Below are positions 40,543-53,227 of a stretch of DNA of 54,349 bases, piece by piece. Position 1 is the stretch's first letter; every line of letters begins with the position of its first letter. Under the pieces are notes generated by a model. The model searched no databases. It saw only the letters and a list, made by a program, of their open reading frames with translations, and was not told the origin of the DNA. This DNA is from Chara braunii (lineage: Eukaryota; Streptophyta; Charophyceae; Charales; Characeae), in NCBI GenBank assembly GCA_003427395.1, contig BFEA01000181.1:216161-270509 (forward strand), given 5' to 3'. The translations under genes were made by a program, and so were the position numbers.

Positions 40543-41950
40543 CTACGAAACACCCGCGGACGCGTCCGCGGGGTCGAGCTCGGATCGCGGACCCAAATGG
40601 GTCCGCATCCGCGGCCTACCTGGTCCGCACCGCGGACGCGATTTTACACGAATTTTCCTGAATTAAATAATAGGTAAAAATATATATATATATATATGGG
40701 GTTGTAGGGAATTTTAAGCCCTACAACCCCATATATTTTTTTTTTGAATCCGACTTTGTTTAGGATTTTTAAAAAATCAAAAACGAAATTGGATTAAAAG
40801 AAGATTAAAAAAATATATATANNNNNNNNNNNNNNNNNNNNNNNNNNNNNNNNNNNNNNNNNNNNNNNNNNNNNNNNNNNNNNNNNNNNNNNNNNNNNNN
40901 NNNNNNNNNNNNNNNNNNNNNNNNNNNNNNNNNNNNNNNNNNNNNNNNNNNNNNNNNNNNNNNNNNNNNNNNNNNNNNNNNNNNNNNNNNNNNNNNNNNN
41001 NNNNNNNNNNNNNNNNNNNNNNNNNNNNNNNNNNNNNNNNNNNNNNNNNNNNNNNNNNNNNNNNNNNNNNNNNNNNNNNNNNNNNNNNNNNNNNNNNNNN
41101 NNNNNNNNNNNNNNNNNNNNNNNNNNNNNNNNNNNNNNNNNNNNNNNNNNNNNNNNNNNNNNNNNNNNNNNNNNNNNNNNNNNNNNNNNNNNNNNNNNNN
41201 NNNNNNNNNNNNNNNNNNNNNNNNNNNNNNNNNNNNNNNNNNNNNNNNNNNNNNNNNNNNNNNNNNNNNNNNNNNNNNNNNNNNNNNNNNNNNNNNNNNN
41301 NNNNNNNNNNNNNNNNNNNNNNNNNNNNNNNNNNNNNNNNNNNNNNNNNNNNNNNNNNNNNNNNNNNNNNNNNNNNNNNNNNNNNNNNNNNNNNNNNNNN
41401 NNNNNNNNNNNNNNNNNNNNNNNNNNNNNNNNNNNNNNNNNNNNNNNNNNNNNNNNNNNNNNNNNNNNNNNNNNNNNNNNNNNNNNNNNNNNNNNNNNNN
41501 NNNNNNNNNNNNNNNNNNNNNNNNNNNNNNNNNNNNNNNNNNNNNNNNNNNNNNNNNNNNNNNNNNNNNNNNNNNNNNNNNNNNNNNNNNNNNNNNNNNN
41601 NNNNNNNNNNNNNNNNNNNNNNNNNNNNNNNNNNNNNNNNNNNNNNNNNNNNNNNNNNNNNNNNNNNNNNNNNNNNNNNNNNNAAAAAAAAACGCGTTTT
41701 TTTTTTTTTTCAATTTCTTTCGATTTCGCCCATACCCCCCCCATCCAAAAGTTGATCTTTTTCGTTTTTTTTTTGTGTGGGGGGGTGAGGCCGGGGATGC
41801 GCCGCCACGTGGCGTCTCCCGTTTTTCGAAAGTCCTTCCCGCGCAGCCGCCACGTGGCTTCAAAGCCGCGTGGACGTGTCCGCAGGGTCAGCGTACTGGC
41901 CGCGTCCGTGGAATCGGCCGCGGATGGCCGCCGCCGAGGGAGATCCACTG
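40543..41950. mobile_element. 1.4 kb insertion in Ty3 element 2 protease (hAT-like, mostly gap)
   Basis: Exact 8-bp duplication TCTACTAG (40535-40542 and 41951-41958) cuts the codons of LVDSG. Ends are GC-rich (GGACGCGTCCGCGG near 40558; GCGTCCGTGGAATCGG near 41900). The right end, reversed, is CAGTGG, a common hAT start; the left end CTACGA matches poorly. 40822-41683 is n, so any coding content is hidden. Confidence 0.6.
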
Positions 41951-42560
41951 TCTACTAGGGGCGCTACTCTACCTCTAAATGTCTACTAAAACTAGTTGTC
42001 CTCTACTCTCCTTCTTCATCTTGGCCCAGGCGGGCATTCTCTCCTTCAGCTGATCGGCCACGCCTGTGCGTGAAGTGCCTAGAGAGACTCTAACACAAGC
42101 AGTCTCTGGAAAACTATCTAGGCACCGGCCTGCAACCTCTGCCATAGGCACGTGGTGTGGGAGATTCCTGCCGGCTCGCGCTCATTACCCCACATGGCCT
42201 TGTGGTAGGGGCAGTTGCTACCCCTACCGGCGGCTGCCTTTTGACCCTTGGGCAGCCCCTCGGGCCTCTCTATACTTTGGACAATATTTGATGATGTGGC
42301 CAGGGTCACCACAATAAATGCACTTCCCCTGGTCCACACGCTGTCGAGCGCATCGGTCCCACGCGGGGACCCTCCCGGCCGCGTCACGCAGGATTTTGCA
42401 GGACTTGTCGCGGAGAGCGTTTGCCACTCCGGCCGAGTGCGCCAGCCGTACCTCTCGCGAGCCCCTACGACAGGACAGGGTCACGCGAGGCACCGCTTAC
42501 CTCCACCTGCGGGAGCTGTCACCATCCCTTAGGTGGGCGTATCCCCGCCGAGCTACTGAA
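41951..42560 (-). pseudogene. Gag nucleocapsid of Ty3 element 2
   Basis: Zinc knuckle CIYCGDPGHIIKYCPKY with intact Cys-x2-Cys-x4-His-x4-Cys (about 42275-42330), preceded by an Arg/Ala-rich segment. Downstream it leads to the protease, after the insertion. Upstream capsid similarity fades near 42560. Confidence 0.6.
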
Positions 42561-42859
42561 CCACATGCGAAGGCTTTTCTGTATGCAATTGCAGAGGTGG
42601 CCTAGCCGAGGGCGTTTCTCGTTCGTTGTAGCATAGGGGGTACGCGCGGTCGAACACCCGAAATCCAACCCTCACCCGAATCGATGTTCTGGGGGGCTGA
42701 CGTCCCAAACGCGACTTGACGTCGGTCGACTAGGACACATCCATGCGTTACACCACAACACTCACATCTACCCACACGTAACACGTGAAAAGAAACACAA
42801 AACAAACACCACGAACAACACCACAACACCGCAACACTCCTAGTCCCTTCAGTATCCGA

Positions 42860-44243
42860 CCCATAACTTTATGCTGCGAGGCTCAGATAGGTATTGTGCG
42901 CTGGATTTTCGTACAAGAGTCGTGCGAGCGCATGGCCTCCTCATATCGACCAGCCATGCGGGCATTCGCAAACATTCACGCTGATGGGGTACTACGTAGT
43001 ACTCGTACCTACGCGGCCCTTGGCAATCTCGAGGGTCGTGCTCGACACCCAAGTGTCGGCTGACAAGCGCGTTGAGGAGTGTCCCTCTTGACGCTAGACA
43101 ACCGCCATGCGCGGTTGAAGACCACACCCTCTTCTGCACCCTGTGCAGAGGGGTTGAATAGACAACTTCAGGGCTGTCGTGGTAGCCGAAATCAAGGGGT
43201 TTGACTTTGACGGCTACCACGGACTACAACGTCCAACCATGAAAACTTAAAAGAGGAAACCACTGCAGATAGAAACGGAGGATCACCCCCTTTCCTTTTT
43301 CTGTCTAGCCCATAGCCTGATGGCCGTCTCAAATGGAAGGGGTAGGCCAATGCGAAAAATACGTACAGACAATGCCCAAAATCAGACCCATAGGCCACCC
43401 GACGTTCGAGATGTTGGAGGCTCGTACGCGGGTCCCCATAGGCCGATTAGGACTGATACCTCGCTCCCGCGCCGTTTCGCGCTGCCGAAACTTGGTTTTT
43501 ACTGGCCATAACGCGCTCTTGCCCTCTTCGCTTGACCCATAACTTTCAAGCACGGAAATCGGTGAGTGTCGCGCGTGTGGGTTAGCATAAAACTGTCCGG
43601 ATGCAGGACCTACGCATATCGACCAACAATGCGGATTCGCGTAAGCAGTCGTGATGTCGGCGCACTATGTAGTGCCCATACTCGAGTGGCCTCATTTGAA
43701 CGTCGGGCGGCCAATGGGTCTGATTTTGGGCATTGTCTGTACGTATTTTTCGCATTGGCTTACCCCTTCCATTTGAGACGACCATCAGGCTATGGGCTAG
43801 ACAGAAAAAGGAAATGGGGTGATCCTCCGTTTCTGTCTGCAGTGGTTTCCTCTTTTAAGTTTTCATGGTTGGACGTTGTAGTCCGTGGTAGCCGTCAAAG
43901 TCAACCCCCTTGATTTCGGCTACCACGACAGCCCTGAAGCTGTCTACTCAACCCCTCTGCACAGGGTGCAGAAGAGGGTGTGGTCTTCAACCGCGCATGG
44001 CGGTTGTCTAGCGTCGCCGTTTCGCGCTGCCGAAACTTGGTTTTTATTGGCCATAACGCGCTCTTGCCCTCTTCGCTTGACCCATAACTTTCGAGCGCGG
44101 AAATCGGTGAGTGTCGCGCGTGTGGGTTAACATAAAACCGCCCGGACGCAGGACCTACACATACCGACCAACAATGCGGATTCGCGTAAGCAGTCATGAT
44201 GTCGGCGCACTATGTAGTGCCCATACTTGAGTGGCCTCATTTG
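42860..44243. repeat. Fold-back repeat: 318-bp inverted arms plus direct duplication
   Basis: Arms 43090-43407 and 43698-44015 are reverse complements. A segment of the spacer (about 43470-43697) is repeated directly at about 44015-44243. A more diverged copy of that segment precedes the left arm (about 42860-43085). The ORFs inside differ between arms only by strand. No gene is recognised. Confidence 0.8.
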
Positions 44244-45861
44244 AGCCATGGGGTCACTCTCGACGCTCAAGCGTCGGCTGAAGCGCTCGCTAAGGGGGGT
44301 AAACATTTAGCGTGCGCAAAACCGGCCTGAGGGCCGTACCATCTTCTGCACTCTGAGGTGCCCCAAAGGGTGCGGGGTGAGATGGTCCCCAGGGCATGAA
44401 GGGATTCGGAGCGGTGGTGAGTTGTCTGGCGCATCACCAGCGACACGCTAATCCTTCCGCCCGGAACTTTATCGTTCCACCAAAATAATCTACAACAAGA
44501 AAAAAGGAAAAGATTACTTTACGTTAGCAGGGGAAAATACGAACACCCGTCGGACCGAGTTGCTGGGGGACAGCCCCTCCTCCTTGCGGCGCCTCTGTTT
44601 CCATGGGACGACAAGTAAATCAATGTCCTGGACAAGGACCTTGAATTCCAGGCCTGGGACTAACGTCCGACCAGATAAAATCTTTGAGTAGAGGAAAACG
44701 TAAGAGTGCGGTCGCATAGCCCTATAAGGGTTACCCGAGCGTATGCTTACTCTGACTATCACATTATCAGAATGGAAAAAGAACAATCTCACTCAAAAAA
44801 AAAGTTGTGGGGTAGTTCACTCTCACGACAGTTGTGTGGTTTGCCCATCTGAATCCAAACATAATCACTCAACAAGACTCAATCGAGATTCTCTCATACA
44901 TACCTGCAATCATGCGCACAACATTCAAACAACATCACACACACGAAAGGGGCCAACCTCCTGCAGCTCACACCCTGCCTTATGCACACAAGCCCAACCA
45001 TTTCCCCACCAATCCTCAACAAAGGTACTCAGTCTTTTAGAAATGGCCATTTATAAAGAAACTGGGTGAAAACCCAACGAAACACACAAATCCTGGCAAG
45101 GGCCGAGACCTTAGGTTGAGAGGCAGGAGAAATAGGAAAGTTGAGTCGTAAATCGACGAATCGACAACCGACCTGTTATCAGTGATAACAGAAAAGTGAT
45201 CCTTTTGAAGGATCAGGCTGATCAGATCTAGCCTTCAGGCGAAATACGGAAACCTGCAGCACAGTACAGGCCAAAAAGAAACACTACTATGTTCATGCCA
45301 CAAAGGGGAATACTCCATGATTCGTAACCTAGCTCCTCTACTAGTACCAAACCATTGAACATCTCCTCTATCCAGGATGGATCTGCTAAGTAGCCCTTAG
45401 CTGAAAAATATTCTAACTCCTCAAATTCTGCGAAATTTCGACAGCGCTTCCCGTAGGAACAGGAGGCTGTCAAGATTTATACAAAGCTGAAAGACAGAAA
45501 GACAAGCAAGCTATACTTGGGACTATCTTCTGACACCTGCTTGATGATTCAGAGTCAATGACAGCCCACACAACCTCTAGATGAGATCGTGAGCTAGCCC
45601 TGATCCTAAATCCTTAGCAGGGTCAGTCCTATCTTCATCCCAAGTTCTCCCTCCCATCATCCATCTCATCTACCTATGGCTCCAGCACTTGGCGAGCGTC
45701 TAAGCAACTAACCTATCGAAAAAAACGCCCAAAGTGAGAGCCCACAAGCATGCATAAATGAACATCTCTCACAATCCCACATTAGTTTGACCCAAGTAGT
45801 TCGTTAGATCACTCAGTTATTTTTCCCTTAGTAGACCCCCTTGCCTATAGCATAGGATCAG
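44244..45861. other. Unresolved stretch
   Basis: 44244-44420 is a diverged continuation of the preceding repeat (CGACGCTCAAGCGTCG hairpin at about 44259). A minus-strand ORF of 92 codons (44792-44514) and one of 81 codons (45473-45228) have no family I recognise. Confidence 0.35.
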
Positions 45862-47110
45862 ACAATACCCTAACTTAAGGGTATGTCCAACCTGCCTAAG
45901 TAAACAAGTAAAGGTACATACAACTGGACTGCCCTAACTTAAGGGTATGCCCAACACCACATGAACTCTAGTCATAAAACATATGACCAGACCGCCCTAA
46001 CTTAAGGGTACGTCTTGCTTCTGCTTAACTGACGACATGAAGCATAAACTAGACTGCCCTAACTTAAGGGTATGCCTAGTCAGCATTAGACAAGGTTACA
46101 TAGGGCATAGGATTAGGCTGCCCCAACTTAGGGGTGTGCCTAACCTGCCTAAAACAAGTACGAACGACGAATGGTCAGATCGCCCTAACTTAAGGGTACG
46201 TCCAACGTACACAACATCAACGACAAAAGCATATCACTAGGCCGCCCTAACTTAAGGGTACGCCTAGCCAGCTTAAACAGTTTTAGGTACATAAGACAAT
46301 ATGACCAGGCCGCCCTAACTTAAGGGTACGCTTGATCTGCCTGAACAAAGTACAGACGGCGTATGACTAAGCCGCCCTAACTTAAGGGTACGCTTAGTCT
46401 CCGTAACGACAATATAAGGGAACAACCATTGATATACTTGCACAAACTTTATATTTTTCTTTCTTGTTAGGCAGATGATCAGACCTACCCAGCTTAGGGA
46501 GACATCCAACCCTGCCTTGCGTTTAGAAGGGGAAATAAAAGAAGGTTTATACTAACTCTCTGCACCTTGGCATTATTACGAGCATAAGACTGAACCGCCC
46601 TAACTTAAGGGTACGCTCAGCCTGCCCGAATTACCTTTATTATATTCTTCATTTGCTTTTCATTTCTTCTTGTTCTACCTGACTTACTGACTAGCTTTCC
46701 GAACTTAGGGTGCCCGGTCTGCCAGATGGTATAAGTTCGTATAATATGTATCAAATTTTTATACCTTGGTTGACCATTGTGTTCATGGCTTATCACTGAG
46801 CCGCCCTAACTTAAGGGTACGCTCAGCCTTATGCCCGTGTCCCCCTCAGAAGAAACATACCCAGAACTGGGTCTACGCAACTTAGAATATTCCCAGCTCT
46901 GTTTTCAGCAACCTACAAAAGAAACATCAGGATTCTGAGCCTTCTCAACTTAGGGTGCTCATCCTCCTGTTCAGAAACCCCAGAAAGAAGCAGCGGCTGG
47001 TCCGTTGAACTTAGGATAGGCCCAACCCTCAAAGATCATACAGTCAGCCCGACAAACATAAATAAAACACAAAACTAAACCCACTCAACTTAGAGGGATC
47101 CAGCCTTGGG
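45862..47110. repeat. Array of covarying hairpins, period about 62 bp
   Basis: The core CCCTAACTTAAGGG (or CCCCAACTTAGGGG) lies at 45868, 45932, 45995, 46057, 46111, 46183, 46245, 46313, 46375, 46598 and 46804. CCCT pairs with AGGG; beyond a small internal loop an outer stem differs between units but stays complementary: GACTAAGC/GCTTAGTC at 46375, CTAGGC/GCCTAG at 46245, TTAGGC/GCCTAA at 46111, AGAC/GTCT at 45995, CTGAGC/GCTCAG at 46804. Degenerate units continue to about 47110. Function unknown. Confidence 0.85.
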
Positions 47111-50100
47111 TTGACCCAGTCAAACGCATGCACAACCTTCCTCCCACCTTCCCCCAGTTCATTCTGTCTGAACTCACTCAAAGGAAATGTCTGATTTCTC
47201 ACATACAATTGTTGATTTACCTTTCACAATGCGTGTCCCGACATACATAATAATAAAATTAATATCCTTACATAGTTGTATTCAGATAACCCAAAGGAGT
47301 ACTGTAGGTAGGGGAAGGGATCACACGTGTCAGATGAAATTATACCTGAAGTTCCCTGCCTCCAGAACCCCGCTTGGGTTCCAGCAGAGCTCCCGCAATC
47401 GGTGGGGCGAACCTCCCACAGAGGCCTTAGCACGGTCCTACGGGTTTCAATCCCGCCTGCCGCCTTCCTCTCGTAGCCTCAAATTAGACTGAGAGTAAGA
47501 AAGATAGAAGTAGAAAGTTCAGACTCTCGAGATCCAAGGGTGGGACAACTCAACTTACAATGAGAGGGCCTTGAGATCTGGATGCGCCTGAGGGCCCCGC
47601 AATGATGGCCAAGTAGTAGTAGCTTGGTCAACTCCTGAAGTCAAATTGTCAAAGTAAACTCTCTGGCGGCCCGTCAGATCACAACTCAACCACCCTTCCC
47701 AACTTCATTCACCCCTTTGAGTCCCAGCACTCCTCCTTAGCCCAATTGCCGTTGCACAGCAAGTTGTAACAGTTGGCAACGGCTGACGGCAGTATGCAGT
47801 AGTACGTAGCAACAACAGCAGCCGCCATCAGTTAGCCACCGTTTGGGCACAGCTGCAGCAACCGGGTGCGCCCAGTCAACAGTCGCTGCTACCGTTCGTG
47901 CATAGCCGCGGCCGCTCGTAACAGTCTTCAACAGTCAACAGCCGTAGGTGGCAGTAAGCAGCAGTCCCCTCTTTCCGCTACTCTGGCCACACACCTTCGT
48001 CCCAACTCTTCTTCCTTAAGCCAGCTGCTGCTACACAGAAGCCTGAAGCATCAACAGACCCCCCCCCGGAGTCTCAACCGATCTCCTTACGCACAACACC
48101 TTGCACGCCATCGTCCGGCGCTGCAGCAACCTATGATACGGGCCTCACCAGGCTGCAGCGCTACTCAGTGACTCGTTAACACTCAATATGTCGGATGCTG
48201 GTTGTAACAGTAAGCCCAAACAATCTGCAGCAGTTCAACCACCAGCGCAGTCCGTGAGCCGAGGCATACTGGTCACGATTCTGAGAACACAAGTTCTTGC
48301 CTAAATGCAGTTCGTAGCCTTTCCGAAGTACGATAGTAGCCTGAGAAGGTGGCTGTAAACAAGTATCAGAAGCGTCGTCAGACTGCATGCAGATGTAGGC
48401 CTTGCAGACCGCCGTCGCGGCCAGGTACACGTGTTGTCACACCGTCGTAGACCAACAGCGTGGCCCAACTAGCCATGCAGTATGTAGTCTGCATGCATCT
48501 GGTTATGCAACTCTCACCGAGTCGCAGCAAGTATCGAACGCAGGACTGGACTCACTACGCTTCAATCCTGCACTCCAGTTAACAGGTGAGTCTTCATCTC
48601 GTGGCTGGTCTCCTTGCTGCTCAGACTGATGGAATAGGCTGCACACTGGCCAATAGGTAATTCTCTAACCTCCCCTCTCGTTGTCTTGCCACCCCATGTA
48701 GCAGAGGGGGCAGCGTAGTGACTAAAGCATCAGCGGCCTAGCTGCCCGCTGTCTTACCTGTACCTACAACAGCCTTCTCTGTCCCAATGGTACACCTATG
48801 CGTGGCTGGCAGTGGGCACCAAGCTCGCCCGCGTGCACGTGATCAATGAGGAACGAGCCCAAACCTCCCGAATGCCACTCGAGTGTCTTACCACTGATCT
48901 AGGCCATTGAATTTGAACTCACGCCTGTAATCTGACAACTTCACGTATGCTTCAACTGAGCAGCCTGCCATGTGAAAAGTAAGGAGAGGTCCTCTGCTGT
49001 ATCATGAGAATAGGTGCTGCTTTCGGGTCATGTGCGAGGATAGAAGGAGAGTCGCCACATCTACCTATAGACCAAGCAATATCAGAATGAGCCTTCCACT
49101 AAACTACGAAAAGACTTACCCTGTCTTCCAACAACCCTCCCTCTTACGCACTCACAATGTTGCGCCTGCTAAAGGCAGACATCGAAAGCCGCTCTCTCGT
49201 TAATCGTGGGGGTAAAACACTTTCCCCTTTTACTTTCCTCTTTACTCATGCCGCTCCACCCATTTCTCGTTCCTTCTCCTTCATCCTTCATATCCTCTAT
49301 CTCACTTCTCCCCTTACTGACCCCTAATGCACCTAGCCCGCACCCTAACCCGATACATGCCCCCTAGTTGCACATGCAGCGATTACAGGGTGATCGAGAA
49401 CACCGAAGCGGCACGAATCAAAGGGACGACACCATGGTGATGGGCACTCCAGTTGCAATGGAATCATCATCGAACACAAACGTGCCGAAGAAGTGGAATG
49501 ACGAATAGCATAACAATCGCTAGCACTATTTGGCTCTGCAACAAGCGGAATGAATTTTCCGCCAGAACACGGACAAATACACTTATTCATGTTCCTGTTC
49601 TCCCTGCGTAGTCCTTTACTATCACCGCTCCAAAATCACTCACCAAAATCCAAAACTAGTCCTACTGAATTCGCAACGGCCAAGAACCCCCGGTTAGCAT
49701 GTTACCCTGCCGAACACGACTAAGGAACGCCCGAGCTAGCTAATTTTTACTCCCTCCACTACTACTCCCGCCATAGCTCCGCGCATGACATTTTTCACTA
49801 TTCTCCTCCTACACTACTCCATCCGCCATCCTAACTCCACCATTCGTCTCGCCCTGTCAAAGAACCCCTATCTCCTATCTTCCCTCGCCTAAATCGGAGG
49901 CGGAACGGGTGAGTTACGAACTCAGCCCTCCGCCATAGTTACTCCCCCCATACTCTGCCTGCACCTGGCGCGGAACCACGTCCAGGTTCGGTACGTTCTT
50001 TCTTCCCTGTTGCCTGCTGTTTGGTGCCCTCTGCCTCGCTTGCCCAGCCTCACTCACTGCTGCTCTCGCAGCGCCCTGCCTTGTCCATTCGATAGTCCCC

Positions 50101-50664
50101 GTCGTCCTACTCTGCACGTTTGCCCTCTAGCTCAGCGCCTGCTCCCACTGCATCTGCTACCCCCTGTCGAGTGTACCTGGCACGGAACCCCGTCCAGGTT
50201 CACTTCGTCTCTTTCACCCCTTCTACTGATTTCGTCCTTCTTCTTGCTCGCTTTCACAGCGCAGCGCTTAACGTAGCAACGACAGCCACCGTGTGCCACA
50301 CCAAACCCTTGCTAATCTTCTCTGTATCGCTCCAATTTTTACATGTCCCGAAGGACTGCCTCAAGGCATTGGTACCTCAGCAGTTCATGGGTGTATCCAC
50401 TGAACTATGCTGCTGGGCTTCATTGCAGGTCCCGGTACCGGTACCGGACCTCGTCCCAAATAGAAAGAAAAAATAAAATTAGGAAAAATAAAAATAAAAA
50501 TTTTAAAAACTTAGATAGAAAATAATAAAGAAAAAGAAACGGATGGGGGAGGGGACCAGCTGGCACCTGGTCCTTTCTTACGGGCCCGCGGCTGACTCCC
50601 CTTAGCAAAACCAAAGGGGATAGTCCCACGGGACCCTCAACCCCTCGATTTAACTCCAAAGCGC
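47111..50664. other. Unresolved gene-poor stretch
   Basis: 47740-47960 is rich in CAACAGT and GCAGTA words. 49962-49990 and 50176-50204 share CACGGAACC-like words within ACCTGG...CCAGGT hairpins. 50437-50454 is GGTACCGGTACCGG. ORFs are short and unrecognised. Confidence 0.4.
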
Positions 50665-50765
50665 TCCTTCGCTGCTCGCTGCTGGTCTCGATCTCGGGAT
50701 CCGCCTGGTGAAAGATCAGAGACGTAACCTATAGGGCTATGCCCAAGCCTGGCACTAGTGCATGC
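50665..50765 (-). other. Possible tRNA-derived SINE head
   Basis: On the minus strand a TAGCCCTATAGG block (A-box-like) is followed by GATCGAGACC (B-box-like, compare GGTTCGAACC). Such spaced boxes mark polymerase III promoters of SINEs. No second copy or A-tail is seen here. Confidence 0.25.
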
Positions 50766-51499
50766 TAACTTCGATATGAGGTGTAATTTGAGCTGGACCG
50801 GGCCTGCAGCAGCGCACCATAGGCCAGCGGTTGATTTATTGCCTGCGCCCCAGGCCCCGCAATGCCGTGCTTTCCTGCCTCGGGGGCAAGGCTCCGCTGG
50901 GCCCACCACACGCACCTGCTCCACCATGGTATGGCTGCGGGCCGAGCCTCCCATAGCCTGCCACGAGCGCCCTTTTACCGCCCCTCTGCCGAAGAAACCC
51001 CAACTTTTGCTCTAGATTGTGCCGTTCCTAGCGGCGGCTCCTACTATTGATGGTGCATGGTCAACCTAGTGCCTGCGAATATTTCACACGACGCCGCTCT
51101 GAACGTCGACCTCTAGTAAGTCAGACAACATCCTCTTCTAGTCACCGCCTTACCTGATCCACGCGATGCTGCCTGTAACTTCGCCCGTGCGTGCGAGGCT
51201 GCGACCGCCTCAAACATTCTAGCATGGCACTTACTTGTCCTACCGGCGTCTCATAGTCTTCATTTATCAATCGCTTGGTCTAGCTAACGCATGCCCGCAA
51301 AGTGCATGCTCACACGCTCTTTAATCAACACAAATGGGACGAGCCCCTAGATATCGCCAAAAGAGTTCTTCCTGTAAGCTGCAAAAATGTGCCCAAATAC
51401 CCTTGTAAGGGTATTCGGGCCGGCAATGCTCCAGGCCCGAGTCCTCCCAAGGCCTACCCTGTGGCAGACCTGGGTGATCTATTACCCCTATTGGGCGAC
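50766..51499. other. Unresolved stretch next to Ty3-like element 3
   Basis: Contains a strong hairpin, GCCCAAATACCCT against AGGGTATTCGGGC, at about 51389-51421. It may be a degenerate end of gag; no pol similarity is found. Confidence 0.35.
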
Positions 51500-53227
51500 C
51501 TATTCCCTGAACGGTTTGCGGGGGACCTTGACCCCTTCCTCCCGCTTGGCGGTTTCCTCCTCTACCACCAACCCCCTGATCGCCCTGGGAACGGCCCCCT
51601 GAGGCCCAGCCCCCTTGGCCCTGGCCTCTACCTCCTCCTTGCGGCCTCCCTCCGGCCGCGACAGCAAAGTTTTCCCCTGGCTAACGCCACTGTCCTCGTC
51701 CACTAGTCCCCACTCAATCTGATCGTAGGGGACTTCGTCAACACCACCCTCATCTAACGTAAGGATCAAGCGATCCTTGGTCTTGACCTGACCCGAGATG
51801 GTGCGACCCTTCCACTTTTTGCCCTTGTCTAGGTCCTTATGCCAAAAAGTGGAAATTGACATAGATCTCGCTTCAAACACCACCACTTCCCTGCTCAATG
51901 CGTCGTAGGTCATGGTGGGCTGCTAGCTCTTCTCAAAGAAGTGCTCGCGCAACTGTTCGGGCATAGCCCGGTAGAACAGGTTGACCAATTGGGTCTCAGT
52001 AACCCCATGGTCAGGAACGGCTACCAACTCATCCATCACACCTTTGAGTGCCTTGGCACTCTTCCACTGACGAGAGTGGATGGTTTGTAGTCGGTCGAAG
52101 GCCTTGACGCTGCGCGAGACATCTGCAAATCGTTCGCGCAATAACTTATGGAAGTCGCTAAGGGGGGTGAAAGCAGAATAAGCAACTAAATCGTCGTTGC
52201 AATTGGCGGCGTGACAAAGAGACCTGGCGAAGCTTGCCGCTTCTTCTCGGAGAGCATGTATCGCTATCAAGACATGTTCTTCTGGGGCAACCTTCTATAA
52301 ATGCATGTACGTTTTAATGTTGGTTTCCCAATTGTCAAAGTTCTCCTCCTCCTTTCCGCTGTAGGAGTCAGGGAACTTGACTTTCACGGGCTCTCCATGG
52401 GGGCGCACTTCTTCTTCCTTCGGTGCGGCCAACCTGGCGCCCTCTATAACACCCGTGCAATGACGCTCTGTGCTCTCTAAGCGGGCTTTCACCTCGGTGT
52501 CAACCTGCGTAACTAACTCCCTTGCAAACTCCTTGAATCCCAGCCGTATGGAGCGCAAGGCAATGTCCTGACTTCTAATAAACTGATATTGCTCCTCCTG
52601 GGCCTGTGTCAGACGCTCGATGTTTTTCGCCATGATTTCCACCTTCCCCAGGAGGTCCACTTGTATCACCATCTGATCTCTCTGCTTCTTTACCTCCAAT
52701 TCCTTCGCCGCGTGGCTTACTGCTTCCACTCTCCTTTTTCTCTCTCTCATGAGCCGTAGCTTCCAGTCCATCCTTGTCGCATCCTCCAAGGCTTGCCGCT
52801 TGAGTGGGTTTTGTTCTGCATCCCACTCCTTCATCGCTGCCTCCTGCTCCTCCTTAGGCACATACATCAACGCCTCCTCTGCTTCCCCCAGGGATAAGTT
52901 AGCAACCCATTCTGAGATCTTCCTCTCCATTTCATCTTCCTTGGCACCACTGGATTATCCTCTTCTTCCTACCCTTCGCCTTTCCAGTGGCGGCTCTTCT
53001 ACCTTTTCCTCCTCTTCTACTGCTTTAAGCTTCTCTTCTTCTTCTTTCTTCAACCTCTCTCTCTCTCTGGCCATCTCCTCGTCAATTTTCTTCAACTTGG
53101 CCGCCTGTTCCTCCATCAGGGCCTTCTTCTTGGCCTCCTTCTTCTCTCTTCTCTCTTTCAGGAGGGCGGCGGCTTTCGCCGCCTCTGTGTAAGGGGAGGT
53201 GCTCCGGCCACTATGCGTGTCAACCAT
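51500..53227 (-). pseudogene. Gag of Ty3-like element 3
   Basis: A single frame from MVDTHSGRS (53227) to KPFRE (51500), broken by only three in-frame stops: TAA at 52952-52954, TAG at 52292-52294 and TAG at 51920-51922. The N-terminus is a long Lys/Glu/Arg coiled coil (residues 15-85), then ISEWVANLSLGEAEEAL and a second helical region. The capsid follows with FPDSYSGKEEENFDNWETNI, YSAFTPLSDFHKLLRERFAD and LVNLFYRAMPEQLREHF. No zinc knuckle or pol is found downstream. The absence of frameshifts suggests a fairly young copy. Confidence 0.65.

Larger units (their letters stand above)
37154..42560 (-). mobile_element. Ty3/gypsy chromovirus-like retrotransposon 2 (incomplete)
   Basis: Minus-strand remnant from the nucleocapsid zinc knuckle (about 42300) to the chromodomain-like tail (37154). 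It is split by a 1.4 kb insertion in the protease. The capsid part of gag, the 5' LTR and the PBS are not recognisable to the right. It is clearly a different family from element 1. Confidence 0.75.

Noticed and set aside
40794-41948. 384-codon ORF
   Set aside because: It runs through 862 n bases.
43566-43913. 115-codon ORF and its mirror in the other arm
   Set aside because: Both come from the inverted repeat and show no domain pattern.
45862-47110. CRISPR-like array
   Set aside because: The context is eukaryotic transposons, the spacers are not uniform, and complementary arms change with each unit.
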